A stretch of 64,000 bases of DNA. It comes from JBBATK01 sp040398805. Lineage in GTDB: Bacteria > Bacteroidota > Ignavibacteria > Kapaibacteriales > NICIL-2. The stretch lies in contig JBBATK010000010.1 in the NCBI GenBank assembly GCA_040398805.1, forward strand, positions 1-64,000. Direction: 5' to 3'. The notes beneath the pieces were generated by a model, which ran no database searches, was not told the DNA's origin, and saw nothing but the letters and a program-made list of their open reading frames with translations. Numbering within the stretch: position 1 is the first letter of the stretch; the number at the start of each line of letters is the position of its first letter. A program made the translations under genes and the position numbers. Of the stretch, positions 16,221 through 25,322 are shown piece after piece.

Positions 16221-17207
16221 CTATTCCCGGGGTGCGTGGACCCGAGCCAAGGCAGCGGGCAGGACGAAGCGGTATTTCTTGAGAAATGCGTCCACTCGCG
16301 GCTCCAAAGGGAACATCGCGAACGCGAAGATGATGCCCAAGAGAACATCCACGGCATAATGATAGCGCAAATAGATGGTGGCGACGATCAGACTGCACCC
16401 TATGACGGTGAAGAACCAGCGTCCGCCGGACCGGAATCGCCACGAAAGCAAGATGTTCACGAGCGTCATCATCGTGTGTCCACTCGGCATGCAATCCCTA
16501 TTCACCGCCGCTGCCGGATCCAGCGTACCCGGTACTATGCCGCCGCCGACATTCACTTGCTCGCGCAAAACACCGGCGAACCACACGCCCGGTAACTCCA
16601 GATCGATGGAAAGGAAGTCATGCACGGTGAAGCGCGGACCCACCGCGGGAAACGCGAAGTATGCTATGTACGACACGAAGAAGGAGAAGACCATCAAGCG
16701 GCTGAATTCCTCGAACTCCCCAAACCTCTTGCCGCGATATAACACGATGGCATGGATGCTCGGCAGGAAGAAGAAGGCCACATAACACCATTGAAGGTAC
16801 TCGGTCAGGACAGGATGGGCGAAGCGACCAAGCCAAGCCGTGGGGTCCACACCGAAGATGCTGCGATCCAAAGCCGCGAGAGATGAATCGTACAACGAGG
16901 TGCGCACATGCGGCAGGATGTGAAAGGTTTGAAGGTACATGGGATAGACGAACGGTATCACATAGAACCTTCGAAGCGTATGCAATCGATGTGATTGCGC
17001 CTGACTGACGAAGATGATGATGCCGAGCGTGATGGATAGGAACAGAGCATTCTCCCCGAGCACCAGCCACCGCTGCGGTATGGAATCCCAGAACACGAGG
17101 GTGATGAGCGTGTACAGGAGGATGATGGCAATGAAGTACCAGTCCATGGAATACATGGTGGTCCGCATCAATCGCCAATTCTCCCTCCATTGCTTCACGA
17201 AGCGCAC
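16221..17207 (-). CDS. PAP2-family membrane phosphatase/transferase
   Basis: 328-aa polytopic protein with about six to seven membrane helices. The PAP2 (phosphatidic acid phosphatase type 2) catalytic motifs are MPSGHTMM and the later LRYHYAVDVLLG segment carrying Arg, His and Asp. The first motif (KxxxxxxRP) is not obvious, which is common in the inositolphosphotransferase-like/aureobasidin-resistance branch that this resembles (PAVGPRF before the PSGH motif). The substrate may be a lipid phosphate such as undecaprenyl diphosphate or a phospholipid headgroup; not determinable. The start appears to be GTG at 17207, overlapping the rsmA stop by 13 bases; ATG at 17168 is the alternative. Third gene of HIT-rsmA-PAP2. 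Confidence 0.8.
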   Translation of the reverse strand: MRFVKQWRENWRLMRTTMYSMDWYFIAIILLYTLITLVFWDSIPQRWLVLGENALFLSITLGIIIFVSQAQSHRLHTLRRFYVIPFVYPMYLQTFHILPHVRTSLYDSSLAALDRSIFGVDPTAWLGRFAHPVLTEYLQWCYVAFFFLPSIHAIVLYRGKRFGEFEEFSRLMVFSFFVSYIAYFAFPAVGPRFTVHDFLSIDLELPGVWFAGVLREQVNVGGGIVPGTLDPAAAVNRDCMPSGHTMMTLVNILLSWRFRSGGRWFFTVIGCSLIVATIYLRYHYAVDVLLGIIFAFAMFPLEPRVDAFLKKYRFVLPAALARVHAPRE

Positions 17208-18013
17208 TGCCGTACCTCACGGAACAAATGATCGAAATCCTGCAGCGTCAGCTCCTCCGCCCGACGGTCGAGAAAGGCGCTCTGCACGGAACGTATCTCC
17301 ACACCATGTTTGGATTTCGCATAGCCGTCCAAAGCGTTGCGCAACGTCTTCCTGCGCTGTGCGAACGCGCTACGGATGAGGGAACGGAGGTCTCCCACCG
17401 ACGTCGCAGTGGCCGGCTCATGGCGAAACTCGAAACGGACGACCGACGAGGTGACTCCCGGCACGGGAAAGAAGGAGCCGGGCTTCACATCGAACAGCAC
17501 CTTCGCGGTTCCGGCCATTTCCGTCGCGAGCGTCAGAATTCCGTATTCCTTGGATCGCGGAGACGCGACCAATCGACGGGCCACTTCCCTCTGCATCATG
17601 AGAACACAAGACCGCAGAACGGCGGCGTTATCGAAGAGCTTGAAGAGGATCTCCGAAGAAATGGCATACGGGATGTTCCCGATCACCGAGAGTCCCACGC
17701 CACATTCCTTCCGGATCTCCTCGAAATCGAGCTGGAGGAAATCCCCCTCGCGCACTTCGAACCGGTCTCCCGTTCTCGCTGCATACTCCCGCACCAGGAA
17801 CTCGACCGACCGGGCGTCCTTCTCCACACAAATGAGCTTCGTGGGCTGGTCGACAAGGAACTTCGTCAGCGCTCCCGTGCCGGGTCCGATCTCCACCACG
17901 CACTCACCCTCGAGCGGCTGCAGGGAATCGGCGATCCTCCGGGCCACGGTGGCATCGACGAGGAAGTTCTGGGACAGCGACTTTTTGGGTCGCACCGTCG
18001 TGAGTGAACGCAT
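17195..18013 (-). CDS. rsmA: 16S rRNA (A1518/A1519) dimethyltransferase
   Basis: 272-aa methyltransferase (KsgA) that dimethylates the two adjacent adenines near the 3' end of 16S rRNA in late 30S assembly. Motifs: KSLSQNFLVD at the N-terminus, SAM-binding VVEIGPGTGALT, catalytic NIPYAISSEI (usual form NxPY), and a C-terminal helical domain with AFAQRRKTLRNAL. Length is normal. It begins three bases after the HIT gene stop and overlaps the PAP2 gene, so the three form an operon. Confidence 0.96.
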   Translation of the reverse strand: MRSLTTVRPKKSLSQNFLVDATVARRIADSLQPLEGECVVEIGPGTGALTKFLVDQPTKLICVEKDARSVEFLVREYAARTGDRFEVREGDFLQLDFEEIRKECGVGLSVIGNIPYAISSEILFKLFDNAAVLRSCVLMMQREVARRLVASPRSKEYGILTLATEMAGTAKVLFDVKPGSFFPVPGVTSSVVRFEFRHEPATATSVGDLRSLIRSAFAQRRKTLRNALDGYAKSKHGVEIRSVQSAFLDRRAEELTLQDFDHLFREVRQCAS

Positions 18014-18016
18014 GGA

Positions 18017-18523
18017 CTATCCGGAAATGGTAGAGAAGACGGACCGGAGTTCGCGAGCGGTATCCACGAGGGACTCCGACACCACCTTCGTTTCCGAAAT
18101 CAAGGGCATGAAATTCGTATCGCCGTTCCATCTCGGCAGAAGATGCATATGCAGATGATCCGGAACACCGGCGCCGGCCACCCGTCCAAGGTTCGCTCCC
18201 ATATTGAACCCATGCGGATGGAACATCTCCGTCAGGGCTTTATGACTCAGTTGCATCACCGTCATCATCTCCGCCGCTACATCGGCAGGCAACGTCCCGA
18301 AATCACCGCAATGGATATTCGGCACCACCATCAGATGACCCGCATTGTACGGATACCGGTTCATGATCACAAAGCAGCGCTCGGTTCGATGCACGACAAG
18401 GTTTTCGGCGTCGTGCTTGGGAGCTGCAGAGACGGCATCGCACAGGAAGCAGGATTCCACCGCCGGCTTCTTCGAGAAGGACTGGATGTAGGAGGAGCGC
18501 CACGGTGACCACAGGTGTTCCAT
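18017..18523 (-). CDS. HIT-family nucleotide hydrolase/phosphorylase
   Basis: 168-aa HIT (histidine triad) protein of the Ap4A phosphorylase-like group: MEHLWSPWRSSYIQS at the N-terminus, two Cys (ESCFLCD) that may bind zinc with later His residues, and the triad HLHMHLLPRW. The AGHLMVVPNIH segment precedes it. These enzymes cleave dinucleoside polyphosphates or nucleotidyl conjugates in the cytosol. I set the start at 18523; an upstream in-frame extension crosses the terminator of the preceding gene and is unlikely. First gene of the HIT-rsmA-PAP2 operon. Confidence 0.88.
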   Translation of the reverse strand: MEHLWSPWRSSYIQSFSKKPAVESCFLCDAVSAAPKHDAENLVVHRTERCFVIMNRYPYNAGHLMVVPNIHCGDFGTLPADVAAEMMTVMQLSHKALTEMFHPHGFNMGANLGRVAGAGVPDHLHMHLLPRWNGDTNFMPLISETKVVSESLVDTARELRSVFSTISG

Positions 18524-18557
18524 AGGAGTCGCAGGGTTCGTAATCGAAGGAATCAGA

Positions 18558-18594
18558 CAAAAAAAATGCGCTCGCACCTCAAGGTACGAGCGCA
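18558..18594 (-). terminator. Terminator of the outer-membrane barrel gene
   Basis: ATGCGCTCG (18565-18573) pairs perfectly with CGAGCGCAT (18586-18594), followed on the minus strand by eight T residues. It lies 20 bases beyond the stop of the barrel gene and separates that operon from HIT-rsmA-PAP2. Confidence 0.88.
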
Positions 18595-18613
18595 TGACTA
18601 GGTTCATGCCGGG

Positions 18614-19453
18614 TTAGAGAGCAAAGCGTGCTTCGATTCCGGCCTGCAATGCGTTGATCTTCCACGAGTCTGTCGACGTCATGTCCGTGAGACCGACGTT
18701 ATAATGCAACGAGGGAATCAACGTGAGCTTACGGAGGATGATTTCGTACTGCATACCGAATTTCAACGCAAAGCGGAAAGCGCTGGCGTTCTTGATGTCT
18801 TCATCACGGATGATAGCGGTGCGTCCGAAGTCCTCATACCGAATGGGCTTCACGGCAGCGGTATCGGGCGGGGGCACAAGACGGGCGTTCAGCGGCTCGA
18901 TGAGCATGAACTTCTGCACGGCTTGTTGTGTCATCGCGAAACCGGGAGCGATACCCGCGGTAAGACCAAGCGGGGTGGCACCAAGGTTGAAGCGATACAT
19001 GATGTCGAGGTCGATGGTCGTGTACTTGATTTCCGCCACGTGTTGCGTGGTCGTGAAAATCACCGTATCACGGTTGTTGACGGCATCACGGACGAGCGAC
19101 GGCAAACGGTCACCGGATTGGGTGAAGCTCGAGGGAAGATTGTCGTAGATGACCCGTGCGATGATGGAGGACTTCGATGTCTTGGGATCACCGAGAAGGT
19201 ATTCAAACGCCCATCCGGCAAAGAAACCGCTTCCTGAACCATCGGTGAAGGTCGGACAGTTCACGTCGTTGCTGAACGACGGGAAACCACCGGAATTCAT
19301 GACTCTGTTGTAGCCCACGATCGGTCCCATGTAGATACGCGGCGGTGCTTTTCCGGCCGCAATCGGGCTTACATCTTCCTCATCTTGGGCAAAGGCGTTT
19401 TGGCACGTCAAGCTCAAGGCGAGCAGAAATACACACAACAGACGAAACTTCAT
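18614..19453 (-). CDS. Predicted outer-membrane beta-barrel protein
   Basis: 279-aa exported protein of unknown function. A clear Sec signal peptide (about residues 1-22, ending NAFA before QDEED) is followed by alternating polar/hydrophobic strands, for example RIYMGPIVGYNR, SGFFAGWAFEYLL, IARVIYDNL, YTTIDLDIMYRFNLG and LTLIPSLHYNVGL, and a C-terminus ALQAGIEARFAL typical of barrels. It resembles PorT/OMP_b-brl-type barrels but I cannot name a family. It starts 8 bases after the 1351-aa T9SS protein gene and ends before a strong terminator, so it is probably the last gene of a three-gene envelope operon. Confidence 0.75.
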   Translation of the reverse strand: MKFRLLCVFLLALSLTCQNAFAQDEEDVSPIAAGKAPPRIYMGPIVGYNRVMNSGGFPSFSNDVNCPTFTDGSGSGFFAGWAFEYLLGDPKTSKSSIIARVIYDNLPSSFTQSGDRLPSLVRDAVNNRDTVIFTTTQHVAEIKYTTIDLDIMYRFNLGATPLGLTAGIAPGFAMTQQAVQKFMLIEPLNARLVPPPDTAAVKPIRYEDFGRTAIIRDEDIKNASAFRFALKFGMQYEIILRKLTLIPSLHYNVGLTDMTSTDSWKINALQAGIEARFAL

Positions 19454-19461
19454 AATGTCCC

Positions 19462-22400
19462 CTACTTAAAAAACATGATAGGAATTTGAAACTCGATGTC
19501 CCTCGATTGCAACTCAATGCGGTATAGACCGTCGGTAAGTGAGTGCGTGTCGAAAATAAGAGAATTGAGTCCCTTCCGCAAAAACAATTTTTCCGCTATG
19601 GGAAATTTCCGTCCGAGTATGTCCACAGCATGAACAGCGAGTGAAATGCCGTCGATTTTCGACTCGATTTCCGCATGCAATTCGTCGCCTGCCGGCACCG
19701 GATACATCGCCCGCACGACCACGTCGGCGAAGGCGATATGACGCACGTCTTCGGCACACACGGGCGCTATGCTCAACTGTGTCGTATCGCGAGCACCTGC
19801 ATAGCAATCGTCGTGCTCGATCGTTGTCACGACCGACGCTTTTTGCTGCTGTGAAAGCAAGGCAAGACAGGGAACTTCGACTGTCCAATCCTCCGCTTGA
19901 CCGACAACGATCCGCTGTTGTGTCTCGATGCGTAAACCACCGGCTGTGCGCAGGACATTCACCGGTTCGAGCGCGCCCGTGGTTCGACGCTTCAAGACGG
20001 CCTTGTCACTGAACGGGACGAGCATGGAGGGTGGGATGGAGGAGCTGACAGCGAACGTGACGGGCCGGGAGGGCGCGCTGCGTTCCCAGCGACCGGAGTA
20101 CACCAAAAGGACCGTATCGTCCGGCGTGCCTGCGACGGGCCCCAGAAGAGCCACGAGCGCGGATGCCGATCGAGTCGTCACGCTTATCGTCGTATCAATC
20201 GTCCACACACCGGCCCGAATGGTCGTCCGGAGCGTACCGGACCGAATGGGAGGCGTAAGAACGCCCCGGACCGAGTCCTGGGTCCCTGCCTGCACGATTC
20301 TCACCCCAGGGTACTGGATGAGCGTATCGGAAGAGATGTTCGTCCGAACCTTGATATCCGTCACCGATATGGGCACGGTATCGATATTGACGATGGCGAT
20401 GGAGTAGCGGACGGTATCGCAGACGAAACCCGAGTTCTGCGAGATTCTAACGGTGGGACGCCGTGCCTTCGGTTTCGTCGTATCCGTCGTCGTCGTATCG
20501 TCCGTCGTCGTATCCCTTGCCCACCCGCGTATGACGATGGTGCTCTCCTTCCGGAAATACGCCCGGTCCGCATCATGACGCACCACGAGAGTCATCGTAT
20601 GGAACCCCGCACGCTTCGGCACGAAATCGATGGCCGAAACGAGACTATCCCCGGATTGCATGACGCGATACCCGCGATCGCGATCAGCGATACGGAACGA
20701 CGATGCGTCGGGTCCTTGGATGGTGATCGTATCCACGGTCAGCGGCTCGTTCCCGAAAGCGAGAACCAATCGGGATGATTTCCGCTGCACCGCCCCCACG
20801 GCGATCGTATCGAAATCCACATCAGCGACGGTGATTTGCGGCACCGTGCCACGTCCGCGCAGAGAGATATCTACGGACGGCTCCTTGGCCCGTTTCGATA
20901 CGAAGCCGAGGACCGAGCGATAGCTCCCTGTGGTCAAGGGATAGAATCGCACAGGGATGACGAACGAATCCCGCGGGACGATGATCACGTTTCGTCCTGC
21001 CGGCAACGAATGCAGGAACTCCTGCGTATCTCCGCGTTGCGACGCATACACAAGATTAGCCGTGGCATTTCCCTTGTTCCGGATCACCACGTTCGTGTCG
21101 ATGAAGGTGGCTATGCGGCGGGAACCGAAGTCGATGCTATCATACATGAGCAGCGAGCGTATTCCCTGACCTCGCACCTCACCTTGGACATCCAGGCCGA
21201 GCGAGTTCTCGAACATCATGATGCGCTTGAGATCGAAGGTATCCGTCGGTGCGAAGCAGACACGTAGAGCCATGGAGTCTCCGGGCGCTAACGTCTTCGG
21301 CAACGAGGTCGCCGCATCGGTTGTGAAGACCGCCGTCGGAAAACTCAGATAGGCCTTCGTGATCGTCGCCGTCCGTGTTCCGCTGTTCGTCACTTTCATG
21401 GTCGTGCAGACCGTGTCGCCGATGTATACCTGACCGAAATCCACGTCTTCTACGCGCATCGCGGACGTCGGTGTGGTACCCTTGACGACCACCCGGATGC
21501 TGAGTCCGCACCCGATATCGAATATCACCGTATCTGTCACCTTCAATCCGCTTTGTCCCTTCGGCAGGAAGCACATGGCGAAATCGATACCTCCTTTGTT
21601 CGGAACACGAAGAGGGAACGGTAACAGACTATTGAGGACGAACTCCTTGGTATTCCCCGCCAGACGCACGGATCGCAGAATGAGCGAATCCGTTGCCGAC
21701 GGGTTCTGGACGAACAATCGCTGACAGAGGGAGTCGTTCTCCGTCTTCGTCGTGAACAGGAGCGATGTCGTCTGCGTGAATCGCGGTGATTTGTAGTAGT
21801 ATCGGAACACCCGTCCGTTCCCCGCCTTGTCGCGCGTCACGATGAAGATCTGCGCGTCCTTGTACGGATTCGTCGGTCGTGCCGTCCACGTCATCGTGTT
21901 CGGGTCGCCGGCCACGTTCACCGCCGAGAAGTCATAATTCTTCGTGCTATCCGCATCGATGGCAACGAAGGCTATGCCCGTACTTGTCGAGGTGACTACC
22001 TCGCGCACGGACCCCGTGAGCACGCCGCACGACACAGCGTACGAGAACTGCGGCGCAAGCGTATCGCTCTTTCCGGCAATGGTTGCGAACCCTAGCGTAT
22101 GCGCGTAGGAATCCGTGTAGCCCATACCATATAAAGTTCCGGTGAAGAACCCCGTGTCGCAGGTGATCTCATGTTTGCCGGGAGAAATGGGGATGACCGC
22201 CCAGAAGAACGGCGATGAGCGGAACTTGGCGGTCAAAATCTCGGGGGCGATGCTCTTGCCGATGTTCACTCCGTCCAGCTTCAAGGAGGTGCGCGCAAGC
22301 GAATCACACATGAGATTGACGAAGTGTCTCTGATACTGCGTAGCGAAAGCCGGCTCTCCAAGGTTGAACGGAGCTTGGAAGACACTTCGCGTGATGTATT

Positions 22401-23517
22401 TGTCCGTGGGTGCGATGATCGTGAGCGAGGGGTCGTATCCCGACGAACCGCCCACCGAGCCCGTGAGCATGTATTGACCGATGGTCACGGGCTTGTCGGC
22501 CCGGATCCACGCGGGTGAATTCACGCCGCTCATTGTCTGTATGTCGCCGGCGTTGGTCAGCATATACGAGAAATCCTGCCTCTCCGTGTACACGCTGATC
22601 CTTGTATTCGGTTGCGTGGCGACGATGCGGATGATATCGCCGACGGGTATCCTGGCGTCCGTATAGAACGGCGTCGTGAAGTACTCGTTCGTCAGGGTCT
22701 GGTCCGGCATGAGCCACTCCGCAAGATGGTCCTTGCTGTCCGCCGTCGTGACAAGTCCTTGAGGGACCGACGTGCGCGCGTGACCCGAGATGACGGCAAT
22801 GGGACGGTTAGCGCGGATAAAACTGCCGGTAAGATCGCCGAGTTTGGGGGCGATGGGAGCGGACTTCACCAGGTAACACTGGCCTCTTTGCAAGGTGATT
22901 CTGCGTAGTTGCCCCGCCGGTATGCCGCCTTCGCTCGGCGCGGTGAGCAGAAGATCCACTGAGGTGTTGTCTTCGGAGGCCATGACGAGGAACTCGCTTT
23001 GGCGGATCTCCGACGGTGGTATGCCCGTCGTATCCGTACCGAAACCGTATGCATCGTTCGGCATGCTCAATACCGTGTATTGCGTACCCCAGTTCGATAC
23101 CGGTATCACTGCGTAGGAATCCGAGGTGGTGAACTGCGAGTTCATGGCATAGACGGCGATGGGAACGTCCGACGTGACGCGCACAAGGTTCGGCTTGACC
23201 ACCTCGCTTTCACGCATCTCCAGGATCGACGGAACGACAAGCGCGAGGGTGGAATTCGCAGAGATCGCATACGGGGTGGCGGAGCCGCCGGGGAATTGCA
23301 CGGACACTTTGGCGGGCAACGACGTGGCGATGACCAAGCGCAGACGCAGGCCGGACGATTGGATGAAGTTCTCGTTCTGCATGTAGCCGACAAGGAAATC
23401 ATATCCTTCGAACGAGGAACCGCGCCGCTGCGCAAGCGAGTCCGTGAACTGCGCCGACACATGGCCGGCACACAGCCATATCGCAAGGACCGCCACTATG
23501 ATTCGGATTCGTACCAT
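19462..23517 (-). CDS. T9SS giant: IgGFc-like and ASH domains
   Basis: 1351-aa exported surface protein. Signal peptide 1-22 (ends GHVSA before QFTD). Residues about 35-480 resemble the IgGFc-binding N-terminal domain (VPIAVYAMNSQ, VMASEDNTSVDLLL, RGQCYLVKS, RPIAVISGHA, IIRIVATQPNTRISV, KPVTIGQYMLTG). Residues about 590-1000 hold at least four ASH/choice-of-anchor-D modules, each opening with a VDFG-like strand and closing with an LRG or VRG turn. A Thr/Asp-rich linker follows. The last 80 residues (from YPVPAGDEL to IMFFK) look like a T9SS type A sorting domain, though the usual NP is replaced. It is paralogous in its N-terminal half to the protein at 43822. Flanked by the OstA-like gene (72 bases upstream) and a barrel gene. 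Confidence 0.8.
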   Translation of the reverse strand: MVRIRIIVAVLAIWLCAGHVSAQFTDSLAQRRGSSFEGYDFLVGYMQNENFIQSSGLRLRLVIATSLPAKVSVQFPGGSATPYAISANSTLALVVPSILEMRESEVVKPNLVRVTSDVPIAVYAMNSQFTTSDSYAVIPVSNWGTQYTVLSMPNDAYGFGTDTTGIPPSEIRQSEFLVMASEDNTSVDLLLTAPSEGGIPAGQLRRITLQRGQCYLVKSAPIAPKLGDLTGSFIRANRPIAVISGHARTSVPQGLVTTADSKDHLAEWLMPDQTLTNEYFTTPFYTDARIPVGDIIRIVATQPNTRISVYTERQDFSYMLTNAGDIQTMSGVNSPAWIRADKPVTIGQYMLTGSVGGSSGYDPSLTIIAPTDKYITRSVFQAPFNLGEPAFATQYQRHFVNLMCDSLARTSLKLDGVNIGKSIAPEILTAKFRSSPFFWAVIPISPGKHEITCDTGFFTGTLYGMGYTDSYAHTLGFATIAGKSDTLAPQFSYAVSCGVLTGSVREVVTSTSTGIAFVAIDADSTKNYDFSAVNVAGDPNTMTWTARPTNPYKDAQIFIVTRDKAGNGRVFRYYYKSPRFTQTTSLLFTTKTENDSLCQRLFVQNPSATDSLILRSVRLAGNTKEFVLNSLLPFPLRVPNKGGIDFAMCFLPKGQSGLKVTDTVIFDIGCGLSIRVVVKGTTPTSAMRVEDVDFGQVYIGDTVCTTMKVTNSGTRTATITKAYLSFPTAVFTTDAATSLPKTLAPGDSMALRVCFAPTDTFDLKRIMMFENSLGLDVQGEVRGQGIRSLLMYDSIDFGSRRIATFIDTNVVIRNKGNATANLVYASQRGDTQEFLHSLPAGRNVIIVPRDSFVIPVRFYPLTTGSYRSVLGFVSKRAKEPSVDISLRGRGTVPQITVADVDFDTIAVGAVQRKSSRLVLAFGNEPLTVDTITIQGPDASSFRIADRDRGYRVMQSGDSLVSAIDFVPKRAGFHTMTLVVRHDADRAYFRKESTIVIRGWARDTTTDDTTTTDTTKPKARRPTVRISQNSGFVCDTVRYSIAIVNIDTVPISVTDIKVRTNISSDTLIQYPGVRIVQAGTQDSVRGVLTPPIRSGTLRTTIRAGVWTIDTTISVTTRSASALVALLGPVAGTPDDTVLLVYSGRWERSAPSRPVTFAVSSSIPPSMLVPFSDKAVLKRRTTGALEPVNVLRTAGGLRIETQQRIVVGQAEDWTVEVPCLALLSQQQKASVVTTIEHDDCYAGARDTTQLSIAPVCAEDVRHIAFADVVVRAMYPVPAGDELHAEIESKIDGISLAVHAVDILGRKFPIAEKLFLRKGLNSLIFDTHSLTDGLYRIELQSRDIEFQIPIMFFK

Positions 23518-23588
23518 GCTCGTGTTCGTCGCTCTTGACTGTGTTCAACGCCATCGCCGAAGGAAGCGCTCCGGCATATACCACACCA

Positions 23589-25181
23589 TCAGGGCTTTCT
23601 CGGAGGCAGCGGTACCATGGGAGATTCCGCGGCACCGGATGGGGACGTCCCACTTCCCGATTCGCATCGACGGCGTATCTCCGCCTCCTTCTGCAGGCTC
23701 GGTCCAAGGAGCGCTTTCGCGGGACGCGTACCGATGTCCTTGTAGGAAGGAAGATAATACCGTACCACCCCATCGCCAATGACATTCTCGGGGTAATACT
23801 CGCTCGATACCCCGCTCCGCCAGATGATGGAATCGACCGCGCCCGCGGAAAAAAGGATGACGAGCGAATCGCACGCCGTGCGTGAGGCTCCGGAGGGACC
23901 GTCATCGCCTTGCATGAAGTAGAGACTGGCGGCGTTCCTCACTCCCGATATGCCTCGGACGGTATCGTCCTTCACGGTGATATGGATGGACTCCGCTGCG
24001 ATCTGCTGCGACCTGCTTCCCGATGCCGAATCTTTCAACAAAAGGAATGCCGTCCCGGCGGCATGCACCGCCCGCAATTGTCTCGTCGTAAAATCCACAT
24101 CGATGGAGTCCGCATGCAACGACAGCGAATCCGCCCACAATCGGGGCTCCCCTCGAAGCATGAACGTCTCCGCCGTGGCATCATACCGACTGGTGGAAGA
24201 TCTTGTTGCCAACCGTCCGCGAACGATTTCCACGTCGCCCTGCGCGTCGTACCGTTCATGCGATGGCCGACGAAAAGCTTCCATCCTTTGCGCGCGAATC
24301 GTCAGGGTGTCCACCGCACGCTGCGCTCCCTCCCGTCTCGTATCCGAGCGGGACGTCGTGTCCGTCACCACAGGCACCGCGGGCTGCATCGTATTCGTCC
24401 GCTTCCTTCCTTTGCGCTGACGCTCCCTTGGTACCGCTCCCGTCGTCGAAACCGAGACCGTATCCCTCGTGGTCGTTCCGCCGGCAACCTGCCCTTGCGA
24501 CGTCTGTGGTAGCGATGCCTGTTGTTGCGCTGCGGTATCCGTCTGCTCGAGCAGAGCGTGCCCGTCGATACGCGAGTAGGCATCGGCGGGACGATTGTAG
24601 GCGCTATCGCCGGCAAGGATGACGGCGGACTTCTTGTTCCGCACCACCACGTCGCCCCATGCCCAGCTCTCCTGGGAGGTGCGGGAATACCGACCTTGCT
24701 CGGCGGTGATGCGCAACGAATCGTCGTCGATGAACACACCGCTCATGAATTCGACGATGGCGGTGGTGGTATTGTACATGCCATCCGGGGCACGAAGGTT
24801 CATGGAGCGGTCCAGGATGCGGACGCCGCCCGAACCCGTGGCGATCCCCTTCATGCCGTCGTATTCACCCCGCGGCATCATCATGGTCATGGTCCCTTGG
24901 ATGATCCTCACCGAGCCGCGAAGCAGCACCGTATTCGCCACGGGAAAATGCGTTGCGCGGTCGCAATACACCGTCACATCGCCATGAACAAGGTGCACCC
25001 TTCCCGTCAATTCGCGCACGCCGACGGAGTCCACCGTACTCACTCTGTACTCATCCGCATAAACCAGCACGATGGGGTCGCCATTGGTAGGCGTCATGGC
25101 GCATGCCGCATGCGCAAGGCATGCGGACGCCGCCACGATCGCGGCGATACGGCACAAGGACATGAGGAGACGGGGAAGCAT
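23589..25181 (-). CDS. OstA/LptA-like periplasmic protein
   Basis: 530-aa exported protein with repeated OstA/LptA-like beta-jellyroll units: LTGRVHLVHGDVTVYCDRATHFP, LLRGSVRIIQGTMTMMMPRGEYD, FMSGVFIDDDSLRITAEQGRYS and, after a Ser/Thr/Arg-rich insert (about 250-310), DAQGDVEIVRGRLATRSSTSRYD and HAAGTAFLLL. Such proteins bind or bridge LPS between membranes; this long form resembles Bacteroidota OstA-like proteins rather than short LptA. The start MLPRLLMSLCRIAA at 25181 gives a signal peptide; Met at 25163 is an alternative and would leave room for a transcript leader. First gene of an operon with the T9SS giant and the barrel protein. Confidence 0.75.
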   Translation of the reverse strand: MLPRLLMSLCRIAAIVAASACLAHAACAMTPTNGDPIVLVYADEYRVSTVDSVGVRELTGRVHLVHGDVTVYCDRATHFPVANTVLLRGSVRIIQGTMTMMMPRGEYDGMKGIATGSGGVRILDRSMNLRAPDGMYNTTTAIVEFMSGVFIDDDSLRITAEQGRYSRTSQESWAWGDVVVRNKKSAVILAGDSAYNRPADAYSRIDGHALLEQTDTAAQQQASLPQTSQGQVAGGTTTRDTVSVSTTGAVPRERQRKGRKRTNTMQPAVPVVTDTTSRSDTRREGAQRAVDTLTIRAQRMEAFRRPSHERYDAQGDVEIVRGRLATRSSTSRYDATAETFMLRGEPRLWADSLSLHADSIDVDFTTRQLRAVHAAGTAFLLLKDSASGSRSQQIAAESIHITVKDDTVRGISGVRNAASLYFMQGDDGPSGASRTACDSLVILFSAGAVDSIIWRSGVSSEYYPENVIGDGVVRYYLPSYKDIGTRPAKALLGPSLQKEAEIRRRCESGSGTSPSGAAESPMVPLPPRKP

Positions 25182-25184
25182 TGC

Positions 25185-25192
25185 GCAAGTTA
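25185..25192 (-). promoter_or_regulatory. -7 element before the OstA-like gene
   Basis: Minus-strand TAACTTGC with a TTG 17 bases upstream fits the Bacteroidota TTG-N17-23-TAnnTTTG layout. It lies only 4 bases ahead of ATG 25181, so either the transcript is nearly leaderless or translation starts at 25163. Confidence 0.4.
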
Positions 25193-25253
25193 CGACGGTC
25201 GAAATGGTGCAATGGCGCAGGAACATTTTTTTTCGGCACACTCATCGTGCCCG

Positions 25254-25261
25254 TAGATTCG
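25254..25261 (+). promoter_or_regulatory. Candidate -7 element for hflX
   Basis: TAGATTCG lies 61 bases ahead of the hflX ATG and matches the TATATTCG element before nuoJ at six positions. It faces away from the OstA-like promoter in the same divergent gap. No -33 TTG was found. Confidence 0.35.
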
Positions 25262-25322
25262 TCGTGTTCAGAGTGCGTCGGAACGCACGTGCCGGTGAAC
25301 CGACATCTTTTCCCTCTCGTCC

